Shown: piece after piece, positions 26,872-36,219 of the stretch
Layout: each line of letters begins with the position of its first letter
Position numbering within the stretch: the stretch's first letter is position 1
Origin: Nostoc commune NIES-4072
Lineage (GTDB): Bacteria; Cyanobacteriota; Cyanobacteriia; Cyanobacteriales; Nostocaceae
Assembly: GCF_003113895.1 (NCBI RefSeq)
Contig: NZ_BDUD01000001.1
Span: 7,083,508-7,147,507, forward strand
Direction of reading: 5' to 3'
DNA: 64,000 nucleotides
Position numbers and translations under genes: made by a program
The notes under the pieces: generated by a model
Told to the model about the DNA's origin: nothing
Databases searched by the model: none
Seen by the model: only the letters and a program-made list of their open reading frames with translations

Positions 26872-28227
26872 ATGCAGGTTTCAGAAAATTCTGTTAATAA
26901 TACGGCTAGTTTAAAGAATTTGAAGGGGTTTGATCAGAGTCATCCGCCTGACCCAAAGTTGATTGATAGTTGTGTCCATTGTGGATTTTGTCTCTCAACT
27001 TGTCCCAGTTATCGGGTGCTTGGTAAGGAGATGGATTCTCCTAGAGGACGCATCTATTTAATGGATGCGATTAATGAGGGCGAGATTGCTTTAAATACAG
27101 CAACAGTAGAACATTTTGATTCTTGTTTGGGTTGTCTTGCTTGTGTCAGTACTTGTCCTTCTGGTGTGCAGTATGACAAATTGATTTCTGCGACTCGTCA
27201 TCAAGTTGAACGAAATTATCCTCGCAGTTTAACAGATCAATTTTTTCGTCAACTGATATTTTCTTTATTTCCTTATCCCAATCTTTTACGGATTTTATTA
27301 GTTCCGTTGTTGGTTTATCAAAAGTTGGGGTTTGCAAAATTCTTTCGCGCTACGGGTTTACTCAATAAAATATCGCCTCGTTTGGCAGCAATGGAATCTA
27401 TTCTGCCAGAAATTACTCTCAAATCTTTTCAGGATAATTTGCCTACTGTTATTCGCGCCCAAGGTGAAAAGCGTTACCGAGTCGGGGTAATTTTGGGTTG
27501 CGTGCAACGGCTGTTTTTCTCTCCTGTGAATGAAGCAACCGTGAGAGTTTTAACAGCTAATGGTTGTGAAGTTGTGATTCCCAAATCTCAAGGTTGTTGT
27601 GCAGCGCTTCCCGAACACCAAGGACAAACAGAACAGGCGAAAGCTTTAGCAAGGCAGATGATTGATAGTTTTGCTAACACGGATGTAGATTTCGTGATTA
27701 TCAATGCTGCTGGTTGTGGTCATACTTTGAAAGAATACGGTCATATTTTAGAAAGTGACCCAGAATATCGAGAAAAGGCAAAGGATTTTGCAGCTAAGGT
27801 TAAAGATGCTCAAGAGTTTTTGGCAACTGTTGGGTTTACAGCAAAACTTTCGCCACTAACTGATAAACCTTTGAATTTAGTTTATCAAGATGCTTGTCAT
27901 TTATTGCATGGACAAAAGATTAGTGTGCAACCGCGTCAGATATTGCGGCAAATTCCAGGGGTAAAGTTGAGAGAACCGATAGATGCAGCTTTATGTTGTG
28001 GCAGTGCTGGGGTTTATAATATGCTGCAACCAGAAGTTTCTGAAGAATTGGGTCAGCAAAAAGTGCAGAATTTATTGAATACTGGTGCTAAGTTAATTGC
28101 TTCTGCTAATCCGGGGTGTACTTTGCAGATTACGAAGCATTTGCAGTTGCAAGGTAAAAAGATTTCAGTTATTCACCCGATGGAGTTGTTAGATTATTCA
28201 ATTCGCGGTGAAAAGCTGAAGTTGTAG
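26872..28227 (+). CDS. glcF: Glycolate oxidase iron-sulfur subunit GlcF
   Basis: 451 residues. Two ferredoxin-type clusters near the N-terminus (CVHCGFCLSTCPSY, about 33-46, and CLGCLACVSTCPSG, about 87-100) bind 4Fe-4S centres. Two cysteine-rich CCG domains follow (GCCAALPEHQG and LCCGSAGVYN), with CxG motifs 'ILGCVQR' and 'DACHLLHGQK'. It passes electrons from the flavin subunit to the quinone pool or another acceptor. glcE directly upstream on the same strand supports an operon. A GAACCGCCAAG repeat sits in the gap. Confidence 0.9.
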   Translation: MQVSENSVNNTASLKNLKGFDQSHPPDPKLIDSCVHCGFCLSTCPSYRVLGKEMDSPRGRIYLMDAINEGEIALNTATVEHFDSCLGCLACVSTCPSGVQYDKLISATRHQVERNYPRSLTDQFFRQLIFSLFPYPNLLRILLVPLLVYQKLGFAKFFRATGLLNKISPRLAAMESILPEITLKSFQDNLPTVIRAQGEKRYRVGVILGCVQRLFFSPVNEATVRVLTANGCEVVIPKSQGCCAALPEHQGQTEQAKALARQMIDSFANTDVDFVIINAAGCGHTLKEYGHILESDPEYREKAKDFAAKVKDAQEFLATVGFTAKLSPLTDKPLNLVYQDACHLLHGQKISVQPRQILRQIPGVKLREPIDAALCCGSAGVYNMLQPEVSEELGQQKVQNLLNTGAKLIASANPGCTLQITKHLQLQGKKISVIHPMELLDYSIRGEKLKL

Positions 28228-28230
28228 ATA

Positions 28231-28298
28231 TTTCTTGTGGGGTGGACATCTTGTCCGCCCTTGTTTGTAGGCGGGTGAGACACCCACCCCATAAGAAA
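28231..28298 (+). terminator. Long nested hairpin after glcF
   Basis: Outer stem TTTCTTGTGGGGTGG (28231-28245) with CCACCCCATAAGAAA (28284-28298), one wobble pair, and inner stem CCGCCC/GGCGGG. It begins 3 bases after the stop codon. A Nostoc repeat form that very probably also ends the glc transcript. Confidence 0.6.
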
Positions 28299-28409
28299 AG
28301 TTAGATATTTTAATCAGTCAATCTAAAGAAGCTTTTTCCGAAATAGCGGCTTTATCGTCTGTATAATCACTGAAATGGGCAAGAGTGTCAGCCTAATTTT
28401 GGGTGATTT

Positions 28410-29711
28410 GTGATGAAACTAGATTTAGTCAGGTTTTTTCAAGCTTGCAACCCCAGTAAGACTCTGGTTGTGAGCAAACCGGAGGATAGACAATATTATA
28501 TTGATTTCTCTAAAGTGCGTGGTGCCAAGATTATTGAAGAATTAGGGCGAACTATCACCCGCCTTTCACCTGAGCAACCTACTTGTCAATTATTTACCGG
28601 ACATATCGGCTGTGGCAAGTCTACTGAATTACTGCGGCTAAAGGCAGAGTTAGAACAGCAGGAATTTCATGTGGTTTATTTTGAGTCTAGCCAAAGCCTA
28701 GATATGGCTGATATTGATGTTACAGATATTTTACTGGCAGTAGCTCGTGAAGTGAGTCAAAGTCTAGAAGCAATAAAAATTAATCTGAAACCAGGATACT
28801 TTCAAACTCTATTTACTGAACTTGCTGAATTTTTGCAAACGCCGATAGAACTTGGGGGAGAGTTATCTGTAGGTATTGCCAAGATTACCGCCAAAACTAA
28901 AGATAGCCCCAAACTTCGCTCTCAGTTACGGCAATATTTAGAACCGCGTACCAATGGCATTTTAGAATCAATCAACAAAGAATTGCTCAAGCCTGCTAGA
29001 GAGAAACTGAAGCAGCAAGGTAAAAAAGGACTGGTGGTAATTATTGATAATCTCGACCGAGTGGATAATTCTTTAAAGCCTTCCGGTCATTACCAGCCAG
29101 AATATCTCTTTGTTGAACGCGGTGAACAGTTAAACCAGCTAAATTGTCATGTTGTTTATACTATTCCCCTAGTGTTGATTTTTTCCAACGCTTTAGGAAG
29201 GCTGACAAATCGCTTTGGCGCAGACCCCAAGGTTTTGCCAATGGTTCCTGTGCAACTACAAGATGGTTCACAATTTTCACAAGGAATCACGCTGCTGCAA
29301 CAGATGGTCATGGCGAGAGCTTTTCCTGGTGTCAGTTGGGAACAAAGCCAGCATTTGATTACTGAAGTTTTTGATAGTGCTGATAGTTTAGAACGGCTGT
29401 GCTTAGTTAGCGGCGGTCATTTGCGTAACTTGTTAATGTTATTATTTCGCTGTCTTCAGCAAGAAGACCCGCCTTTATCGCAAGAGTGCGTAAATAGAGT
29501 GATTAAACAACGCCGCAATGAGCTAACTTTGGCAATTACGCCCGATGAATGGGAATTACTACGTGAGGTGACGCAAGAGAAAAGCTTGAGAGGTCACGAA
29601 AGATACGAACTTTTGCTCCGCAGTATGTTTGTGTTTGAATACCGGGATGAGGATGGTTCTTGGTTTGATATCAATCCGATTTTGGCAGAAGCCAAGGAAT
29701 TTAGGTTATAA
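28410..29711 (+). CDS. P-loop ATPase of the AAA/STAND kind, unknown role
   Basis: 433 residues, start ATG at 28410 (MKLDLVRF; a codon upstream is also ATG). Walker A GHIGCGKST at about 67-75; Walker B-like GLVVIIDNLDRVD at about 207-219; a downstream arginine-rich region and a C-terminal winged-helix-like tail (ITPDEWELLREV...YELLLRSMFVFEYRDEDGSWFDINP). This resembles ATPase modules that often pair with larger signalling or defence proteins. The next gene, beyond repeats, is a 1427-residue STAND/CHASE2 protein whose N-terminal 200 residues look like a P-loop-less relative of such an ATPase. I infer but cannot show a functional link. Confidence 0.75.
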   Translation: MMKLDLVRFFQACNPSKTLVVSKPEDRQYYIDFSKVRGAKIIEELGRTITRLSPEQPTCQLFTGHIGCGKSTELLRLKAELEQQEFHVVYFESSQSLDMADIDVTDILLAVAREVSQSLEAIKINLKPGYFQTLFTELAEFLQTPIELGGELSVGIAKITAKTKDSPKLRSQLRQYLEPRTNGILESINKELLKPAREKLKQQGKKGLVVIIDNLDRVDNSLKPSGHYQPEYLFVERGEQLNQLNCHVVYTIPLVLIFSNALGRLTNRFGADPKVLPMVPVQLQDGSQFSQGITLLQQMVMARAFPGVSWEQSQHLITEVFDSADSLERLCLVSGGHLRNLLMLLFRCLQQEDPPLSQECVNRVIKQRRNELTLAITPDEWELLREVTQEKSLRGHERYELLLRSMFVFEYRDEDGSWFDINPILAEAKEFRL

Positions 29712-29718
29712 ATCGCTG

Positions 29719-29872
29719 TATATAGCGGTTCTCAGTTGAGTGCAATACAGACCTAACCCCCAGCCCCTTCCCTACAAGGGAAGGGGAGTAAAATTCAAAG
29801 CCTCTCTCCTCTTAGGAGAGAGGTTTGGAGAGAGGTCTGACTGTATTGCATCCAAACCAGAACCGCTATATA
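29719..29872. repeat. MITE-like element with 14-bp terminal inverted repeats
   Basis: TATATAGCGGTTCT (29719-29732) and AGAACCGCTATATA (29859-29872) are perfect inverted ends. Inside, AGTGCAATACAG pairs with CTGTATTGCA, and the centre carries CCCCTTCCCTACAAGGGAAGGGG and CCTCTCTCC/GGAGAGAGG stems. The whole 154 bp can fold on itself. No coding content. Confidence 0.75.
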
Positions 29873-29974
29873 AAGAAACATAAATTGTCCGTAGGGTGTG
29901 TTATGCCGTAGGCTAATGCACCTTGAATTATTGACTGTGCGGCGCTTGGCGACAACACACTCTACTTAATTATG

Positions 29975-30240
29975 ACGGTAGTGGCTTCAGAGTTCACGGT
30001 AGTGGCTTCAGAGTTCACGGTAGTGACTTCAGGGTTCACGGTAGTGACTTCAGGGTTCACGGTACTGGCTTCAGAGTTCACGGTAGTGACTTCAGAGTTC
30101 ACGGTACTGGCTTCAGAGTTCACGGTAGTGGCTTCAGAGTTCACGGGAGTGGCTTCAGAGTTCACGGGAGTGGCTTCAGAGTTTACGGGAGTGGCTTCAG
30201 AGTTTACGGGAGTGGCTTCAGAGTTTACGGGAGCGATGTC
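29975..30240. repeat. 21-bp minisatellite, about 12.5 units
   Basis: Twelve full units of ACGGTAGTGGCTTCAGAGTTC and variants, then a partial one. Unit length is 7 codons, so both strands stay open: VVASEFT repeats forward, NSEATTV repeats reverse. Variant positions change amino acids on both strands about equally, giving no sign of coding selection. It lies 118 bp before the STAND/CHASE2 gene. Confidence 0.9.
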
Positions 30241-30357
30241 AGTTTTAATTTTCACAACTACAGCCTACAACTAACAGAAATTATTCTTCTGCCCACTGCC
30301 CCGTACTTGCATGATGTAATTATACAAACAGCTAATATAAGGTAAATTATCTATGTT

Positions 30358-33300
30358 ATGAGTAATCAGCAAGAGCCAGAAAATTTAGCCTTTGACAATG
30401 AGCGTTCATTGCAAACTCTGGTGCGAACAATTACCCTTTCTCAGGGGGAATTTTCGCTGATTCTGCTGCGCTGTAACTATGCTGCTTTACGTCAGCGTAT
30501 GGTAGAATGCCTGCACCAATTAACTCCTGTACCCATTCGCAAAATTACTTTACCCGCATCAGTCAAAACGCTTTACACAAATATTCGTGAGCAACTAGGA
30601 GATGAACAGCCACCTGCATTAATGATTTTTGGTTTGGAGTCGATTAAAGATATTGATACGGTTTTGACTTCAGCTAACCAAGTACGGGAGGAGTTTAGAA
30701 AGAACTTTCCATTTCCGATATTGTTGTGGGTTAATGATTCAGTTGTGCAAAAATTTATTCGATTAGCAACTGATTTAGAGAATTGGGCAACTATCATTGA
30801 ATTTGAAAACCCTACCGATGAGTTAGTCAACTTCCTTCAGCAAAAAACTGATGAAATCTTTGCAGGTGATGTAAGGCCCAATCCCCAAATGTGCCGGGAA
30901 CTAGAAACCGCCCGTCAAGATTTGCAAAATCGAGGAGAAGTATTAGAAGCAGCACTTCATGCAAGTTTAGAGTTTTTGCTTGGTTTAAATGATTATCTAT
31001 ATGATGAGATAGATTCTGCTTTAGCACATTATCAACAAAGCTTGGAGTTTTGGCGACAAAGTAATTATTTAGAACGACAAGGTATATTACTCGTTAATAT
31101 TGCTTCAGCTTATAACCGCCAATCTGAAAAAAATCAGACAGAAAATCAACGCTATTGGCAAGAGTCTAGAAATTGCTTTCAGCAAGCGATTGAAATTTTT
31201 GAACAAATACAACGTTCAGATTTAGTTGCCAAACATATTACTAAACTGGGTGAAGTGCTACGATGTTTACAAGCATGGTCAGAGTTGCAAAGCCTTGTTG
31301 AAAAATCTCTGCCGCTACATCAAAATTATGGCACGTCGTTGCAGTTGGCTAAAGATTATGGTTTTTTGGCAGAAGTAGCCTTAGAACAGTCATGCTGGAA
31401 TGAAGCTCATCAACTCGCAGGACAAGCATTACAAATATTAGCTGAGATACCTAATTTACAATCAAATGAATTTAGTTTGTATCGGTTTATTTTAGCTAAA
31501 TCTCAACAGGGTTTAGGTCAAATTGAAGCAGCAATTAATAGTTTAGAAATTGCTAAATCTGAAAGTAATCATCAGTACAACCCACAGTTATATATATCTA
31601 TATTAGAGAGGTTACGCTTACTCTATTTTGAACAAGCTGAATATCTGAAAGCTTTTAATATTAAGCAAGAACAATTACAAATTGAACAACAGTATGGTTT
31701 CCGTGCTTTTGTTGGTGCATCTTATCTCAACCCGCAGCGACAGGTAATTAGTTCTGCACAGTTGCAGGTAGAAAATCCTGAAACAATTGCTCAAGAAATT
31801 GCTGCTTCTGGTCGCGGACAAGATGTTAAGCGGTTGCGAGAAAGAATTGGCGGCACTGAGCATAAATTGACTGTAATTCATGGTCAGTCAGGAGTGGGTA
31901 AAAGCTCGATTTTGCAGGGTGGATTAATCCCGGCGTTGCAACAACAAGCAATTGGGGAGCGAGATGCTTTACCTATTTTGTTGCGAGTTTATACCGATTG
32001 GGTGGGGATGTTGGGGCAGAGTTTAGCTAAAGCTTTTGAGGAAGTCAGAGGTAATCAATTATTTGCTAATCTTGATTCTTCAGTAGCTATTTTAGAACAA
32101 TTACGGAGAAATGCTGACCGGAATTTGTTGACGGTTTTAATGTTTGACCAGTTTGAAGAGTTTTTCTTCGTTTATCCAGACCAAGGTCAACGACGAGCAT
32201 TTTATGAGTTTTTGCGAGTCTGTCTAGATATTCCTTTTGTCAAGATAATTCTGTCTTTACGGGAAGATTATTTACATTATTTATTAGAGTTAGAACGTTT
32301 ATTTAATTTAAGTGCAATTAATAATAATATTCTCGATAAAAATATTCGCTATTACTTAGGTAATTTTTCGCCAGCCGATGCTATGGCTGTTGTGCAGAGT
32401 TTGACAGAACGCTCTCAATTTTACTTAGAGCCTGCATTGATTAATAAATTAGTGCAAGATTTAGCAGGCGAATTGGGGGAGGTTCGCCCGATTGAGTTAC
32501 AAATTGTGGGGACGCAATTGCAAACTGAGAAAATTACAACTTTAGATAAGTATCGTCAGTTTGGTACGAAAGAAAAACTGGTTGAGCGATTTTTAGAAGA
32601 AGTCATCCATGATTGTGGTGCGGAGAATGAACAGGTTGCTCGACTGGTTTTATATTTACTTACAGATGAAAATGGTACTCGTCCCCTGAAGACTCGCGCT
32701 GAGTTAGCCGCAGATTTGGCAACAGAAGCCGATAAACTAGATTTGGTGTTAGAGATTTTTGTGGCATCAAGGTTAGTGTTGCTGTTACCAGAATCGCCGG
32801 CTGACCGTTATCAACTGGTGCATGATTATTTAGTATCTTTTATTCGTCAGCAACAGGGAGATAAATTAATTACAGAGCTTGCAAAGGAAAGAACACAACG
32901 CAAGCTTAGTGAAGATAGACTTACTCGTATAGTAAATGCAAACGAGATATTGACAACAGCTCAACAGCAAGCAAAGCGGGAACCGTTGGAGCAGAAAATT
33001 AAAATTAGGTGGTTAATATTAATTATCTTGATTAAAGCTATAAGCATTGCAGGCAGTGTTTCTATTGTGCGTCTTTATGGCTGGCTGCAACCTTTGGAAT
33101 TAAGAGCTTATGACCAGATGATGCGATCACGACCGATAGAAGCACCGGATCGGCGGATTTTGCTAGTAAAAATCACTGACGAGGATCTTAAACAAGACAA
33201 AGAGACTATATCAGATCGTAGAATCAATCAGCTATTAAAAAAAATAGAGTCTTATCAACCGCGAATTGTTGGTTTATATCTTTTCCAACCAGAAAACAAC

Positions 33301-34641
33301 TATTTGGCGGCTCATTTGCAAAATCAAGATAACATCTTCAGCACCTGTTTATTCAACACCTTGGGTAAAGATGAAATCCCACCACCGCCAAATTTCCCTA
33401 TAGATAATGTTGGGTTTAGCAATGTGGTTGCTGATAATGAAAACGACCAAATTCTCCGCCGCAGTTTGTTATTTGTTTACTCTCCAGAAAAAAAATGTAC
33501 AACATCATTTGCATTTGGTGCGCTCATAGCAATTAATTATTTAGATAAACAAGGCATTAAATATGATTTTACTAATAAAGGAGATTTTCAGTTAGGTAAA
33601 ATCCTGTTTCCGCGTTTACAACCTAATTCTGGCGGCTACCAAAATCTGGATGCAAAGGGCTATCAAATATTATTAAATTACCATCACCCCAACAGCCTCG
33701 CCAACCAAGTAACCCTCACACAAGTCCTCAGTGGACAAGTCAAACCCAGTTTAATCAAAGACCGTCTTGTAATTATTGGCACTACAGCAGCTAATTTCAC
33801 TCAAGGTAGCTTTTATACACCTTATAGCGCTTTGCCAGATCAACCAGCCAGAATGCCTGCTTTGCTTATTCATGCACAGATAGCAAGTCAACTCATCAGT
33901 ACAGTGTTGGATGGGCGACCTTTAATAAATTTTTGGACTGAAGAAATAGAAGAGATATGGATTTTAGGCTGGTCTTTGGTAGGAGCCAGCATTAGTTTAC
34001 TGTTTTGGAGATGGGCTTCTTGGAAATGGTCGGCCTTCAGTATATTCTTTGCAATGATTGGTCTTGCTGGTATCTGTTACTTGGCTTTCTTGGAAGGTTG
34101 GTGGTTACCTTTAATTCCTGCAATAGTAACACTACTGTTGTCTATGATTCCTATGCCAGTAGTACCCAGCTATCCTTTAGATAAACTCCGCTTCCAGCGA
34201 ACTTTAGAGTTGATCTTAGAAGCTTATAGTGAAAATCTGGCTGATGCTCGCCTAGCTGTTGAATATCTCATCAACTCTAATCCCTCGAAAAGAACTGCCA
34301 ATGAAGAATTGGTTAGTGCTACCATAAAAACACTGAACTCTTGTCAGACTCTTGAAACAATAGTTGTACTTGGGAATCAACTAGCTTGGATGCCTTCTCA
34401 TCTGCCAAAAGAATTTAGCTGCGTACTATCCGTATTTTTGCAAATTAGCCAAGGAGTAAAAACTGCTTTGGATGAGACATCAGTATACCACCAGCGCCAA
34501 TTGCTTGAAGAGTCATTAACTGCGCTGCGTTCTTTGTCAGCAAGCTTCGTTTTAGAAGGCAGCTTTAGTTCCGAAGCTAGGACTTTTAAAAGTATTGCCG
34601 AACGTTGGTTAGCAATCCTAAATGATCGGGTTAGGAGATGA
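30358..34641 (+). CDS. STAND NTPase with TPR-like repeats and CHASE2 sensor domain
   Basis: 1427 residues. In order: about 1-200, an ATPase-like fold without a Walker A (PPALMIFGLESIKD strand); about 200-470, helical repeats of TPR type; about 480-860, a STAND NTPase with Walker A GQSGVGKSS (about 508) and Walker B VLMFDQFEEFFF (about 590); a membrane helix near 885; CHASE2 (about 905-1190, beginning LRAYDQMMRSRP), normally extracytoplasmic; three membrane helices (about 1195-1265); and a cytoplasmic C-terminal 160 residues. CHASE2 proteins sense unknown external signals and STAND modules act as switches, so this is likely a transmembrane signalling protein. The ATPase gene at 28410 may be its partner. 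Frame intact. Confidence 0.82.
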   Translation: MSNQQEPENLAFDNERSLQTLVRTITLSQGEFSLILLRCNYAALRQRMVECLHQLTPVPIRKITLPASVKTLYTNIREQLGDEQPPALMIFGLESIKDIDTVLTSANQVREEFRKNFPFPILLWVNDSVVQKFIRLATDLENWATIIEFENPTDELVNFLQQKTDEIFAGDVRPNPQMCRELETARQDLQNRGEVLEAALHASLEFLLGLNDYLYDEIDSALAHYQQSLEFWRQSNYLERQGILLVNIASAYNRQSEKNQTENQRYWQESRNCFQQAIEIFEQIQRSDLVAKHITKLGEVLRCLQAWSELQSLVEKSLPLHQNYGTSLQLAKDYGFLAEVALEQSCWNEAHQLAGQALQILAEIPNLQSNEFSLYRFILAKSQQGLGQIEAAINSLEIAKSESNHQYNPQLYISILERLRLLYFEQAEYLKAFNIKQEQLQIEQQYGFRAFVGASYLNPQRQVISSAQLQVENPETIAQEIAASGRGQDVKRLRERIGGTEHKLTVIHGQSGVGKSSILQGGLIPALQQQAIGERDALPILLRVYTDWVGMLGQSLAKAFEEVRGNQLFANLDSSVAILEQLRRNADRNLLTVLMFDQFEEFFFVYPDQGQRRAFYEFLRVCLDIPFVKIILSLREDYLHYLLELERLFNLSAINNNILDKNIRYYLGNFSPADAMAVVQSLTERSQFYLEPALINKLVQDLAGELGEVRPIELQIVGTQLQTEKITTLDKYRQFGTKEKLVERFLEEVIHDCGAENEQVARLVLYLLTDENGTRPLKTRAELAADLATEADKLDLVLEIFVASRLVLLLPESPADRYQLVHDYLVSFIRQQQGDKLITELAKERTQRKLSEDRLTRIVNANEILTTAQQQAKREPLEQKIKIRWLILIILIKAISIAGSVSIVRLYGWLQPLELRAYDQMMRSRPIEAPDRRILLVKITDEDLKQDKETISDRRINQLLKKIESYQPRIVGLYLFQPENNYLAAHLQNQDNIFSTCLFNTLGKDEIPPPPNFPIDNVGFSNVVADNENDQILRRSLLFVYSPEKKCTTSFAFGALIAINYLDKQGIKYDFTNKGDFQLGKILFPRLQPNSGGYQNLDAKGYQILLNYHHPNSLANQVTLTQVLSGQVKPSLIKDRLVIIGTTAANFTQGSFYTPYSALPDQPARMPALLIHAQIASQLISTVLDGRPLINFWTEEIEEIWILGWSLVGASISLLFWRWASWKWSAFSIFFAMIGLAGICYLAFLEGWWLPLIPAIVTLLLSMIPMPVVPSYPLDKLRFQRTLELILEAYSENLADARLAVEYLINSNPSKRTANEELVSATIKTLNSCQTLETIVVLGNQLAWMPSHLPKEFSCVLSVFLQISQGVKTALDETSVYHQRQLLEESLTALRSLSASFVLEGSFSSEARTFKSIAERWLAILNDRVRR

Positions 34642-34878
34642 ATAAATAACGCTTTCACAAGTTTTGCAGGATTGAAATTAGCTGCATCATTATTTGTAGA
34701 ATAACCCAGATGTGAGCCAGAGCGATCGCCATCTCTGTGACGATATCAAATAAAAGCCAAGCGATGTCTTGTGACAAGCCGCTTCGTATCTTTAAACTTT
34801 GTAGAATTATCTTTAGCACAACTATACACACTTTAGATGTGTATAATAAAGCTGATAGGCAAAACAGAGCGGAAAATT

Positions 34879-35148
34879 ATGCATCGCCGGATTAACATCA
34901 CCTTACCAGATGAGACAATTGAACTAATTGATCAAGTCATAGAAAAAGGCGATTCTCCGGAGGAGAGGCTACGCCAACGCAGTCGATTCATCAATGAAGC
35001 TGTGCAATATTATATTGCTGAAAAAGCCTTAGTCAATCTTAGAGAACAGTTAAAAGAGGGAGCCATCCAACGGGCGGAACGCGATTTGGGGTTAGTGGAA
35101 GAATGGTTTGACTTGGAAGAAGAATTGTGGCACAAAAACGAAGCGTAA
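34879..35148 (+). CDS. Ribbon-helix-helix antitoxin of a MazF-type pair
   Basis: 89 residues from the ATG at 34879 (MHRRINITLPDETIELIDQ), chosen for the GGA before it and the family-typical start; the frame is open upstream to 34837. The ribbon (RRINITLPD) and two helices (ELIDQVIEK and SRFINEAVQYYI) form the DNA-binding dimer. The expected junction 'EKGD-RSRF' is interrupted by nine residues, SPEERLRQR, encoded by a 27-bp piece of a Nostoc palindromic repeat. The C-terminal acidic helix (LVEEWFDLEEELW) should wrap and neutralise the toxin. It overlaps the toxin gene by 22 bp, the usual co-translation arrangement. Confidence 0.82.
   Translation: MHRRINITLPDETIELIDQVIEKGDSPEERLRQRSRFINEAVQYYIAEKALVNLREQLKEGAIQRAERDLGLVEEWFDLEEELWHKNEA
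34952..34980 (+). repeat. Repeat-derived insertion inside the antitoxin
   Basis: TCTCCGGAGGAGAGGCTACG and the following CCAACGC form a piece of the palindromic family seen intergenically elsewhere. It sits exactly between codons that are adjacent in relatives (GD and RSRF). Confidence 0.65.
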
Positions 35149-35498
35149 ACTACCCTAAACGCGGTGAAGTATACTTAGTTAATTTTGATCCAACTATTGG
35201 CGCAGAGATTAAAAAAACACGCCCAGCTTTAATCTTGCAAAATGATGTTTCTAACGAACACAGTCCAATCACGGTTGTAGCAGCTATCACCTCAAAGTTT
35301 ACAGAACCTTTGTATCCTACTGAAGTACTGATTAGAGTACCAGAGGGCGGTTTGGACGTTGATTCGGTTGTACTTCTCAATCAAATTCGCTCAATTGACA
35401 AGCAAAGGCTGATTAAACGTTTGGGAATTCTGCGCCCAGAAGCGATCGCACAGGTAGATAGAGCAATTCAAATCAGCCTGGGTATAGTGAAACTTTGA
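35127..35498 (+). CDS. MazF/PemK-family endoribonuclease toxin
   Basis: 123 residues from a GTG at 35127 inside the antitoxin 3' end. Family core: KRGEVYLVNFDPTIGAEIKKTRPALIL at the N-terminus, 'ITVVAAIT' strand with the Thr-Ser pair, and the VVLLNQIRSIDKQRL block carrying conserved Gln-Arg-Ser residues. It cuts single-stranded RNA when free of antitoxin. Complete, no missing catalytic residue that I can see. The RHH antitoxin upstream makes this a standard type II pair. Confidence 0.9.
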   Translation: MAQKRSVNYPKRGEVYLVNFDPTIGAEIKKTRPALILQNDVSNEHSPITVVAAITSKFTEPLYPTEVLIRVPEGGLDVDSVVLLNQIRSIDKQRLIKRLGILRPEAIAQVDRAIQISLGIVKL

Positions 35499-35772
35499 GG
35501 GGAACTTCTCGCAAAAAGCCGAATAAAAGGTCTAAGCACTTTGTAGAGGCGATAATTGGGATTCTAAGACGCAGTAAATCGCGTCTCTACATGAGGGTTT
35601 TAAACTTAGACGGCTAACTGATAATAACTAACAGCTAATCATTATAAAAAAATTAGCAATTAGACATTAACAATTAGCCGTCAATCCCCAAGGTGAGTAT
35701 TTAAAATTCAAAACTTAATTTTGAATTAGAGTGCAAACGCCTGTCAGAAAGATTTCCGCAGGATAGTAACTC
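35499..35772. other. Intergenic with repeats
   Basis: No gene. Carries GATTCTAAGACGCAG and TCGCGTCTCTACA-type repeat text and two TAGCAATTAG/TAACAATTAG blocks. Confidence 0.4.
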
Positions 35773-36111
35773 TCAAGCACGCTCATCAAATTTAGTGTAT
35801 GCACTACCAGATTTTATCCAGTATTGTTTCAAAGTATGATGAGGCGTATGTAAACTAGCTTTTGCTTGATATAAAATGACTTGCCGATGATCGCCCATCC
35901 AAATTTTATTAATCGGTTCAACGGATATTACTGTTCCTCCTAAAGAAGCTACACATTCAGAGAATCTTTCAATGGTCGTATATTCTAATGTCTCGAAAAT
36001 AAAAAAGTTGCCCGAACAAATCAAGTGGCGACTGCGAATCCAGCAGCGCATTTTTTTTTCAGCTTGTGGAGGTAACATTTTAGATTTAATAGATTCAAGC
36101 TGAATCGACAT
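35773..36111 (-). CDS. CpeR-like phycobiliprotein operon regulator (tentative)
   Basis: 112 residues from the ATG at 36111; an ATG at 36078 (MLPPQAEKKMRCW) matches where I recall CpeR-family proteins beginning. The stretch WIRSRHLICSGNFFIFETLE...ERFSECVASLGGTVISVEPINKIWMG is a compact alpha/beta pattern that I associate with CpeR, the activator of phycoerythrin (cpeBA) transcription in chromatically adapting cyanobacteria. No phycoerythrin genes are in the window, so the context does not confirm it. If wrong, it remains a conserved small soluble cyanobacterial protein. Confidence 0.5.
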   Translation of the reverse strand: MSIQLESIKSKMLPPQAEKKMRCWIRSRHLICSGNFFIFETLEYTTIERFSECVASLGGTVISVEPINKIWMGDHRQVILYQAKASLHTPHHTLKQYWIKSGSAYTKFDERA

Positions 36112-36219
36112 AAAGCGCTCACCGCACATAAATCATCAGCAAAACTTTCCTGTTTTTCAAACCGCAAAGGGCCAGAGGTTGGCCCCCATATTTGCTTGTG
36201 GGTTTCAATATCCATACCT

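Noticed and set aside
29975..30240. CRISPR array
   Set aside because: Units are contiguous without spacers and carry graded point variants; no cas genes nearby.
29962..30274. Two overlapping frames of about 100 codons on opposite strands
   Set aside because: Both are by-products of the 21-bp repeat whose length is a multiple of three; substitutions favour neither.
36021..36215. 64-codon leftward frame between two small genes
   Set aside because: Overlaps the CpeR-like gene start and ends in Lys/Cys-rich text derived from its other frame.
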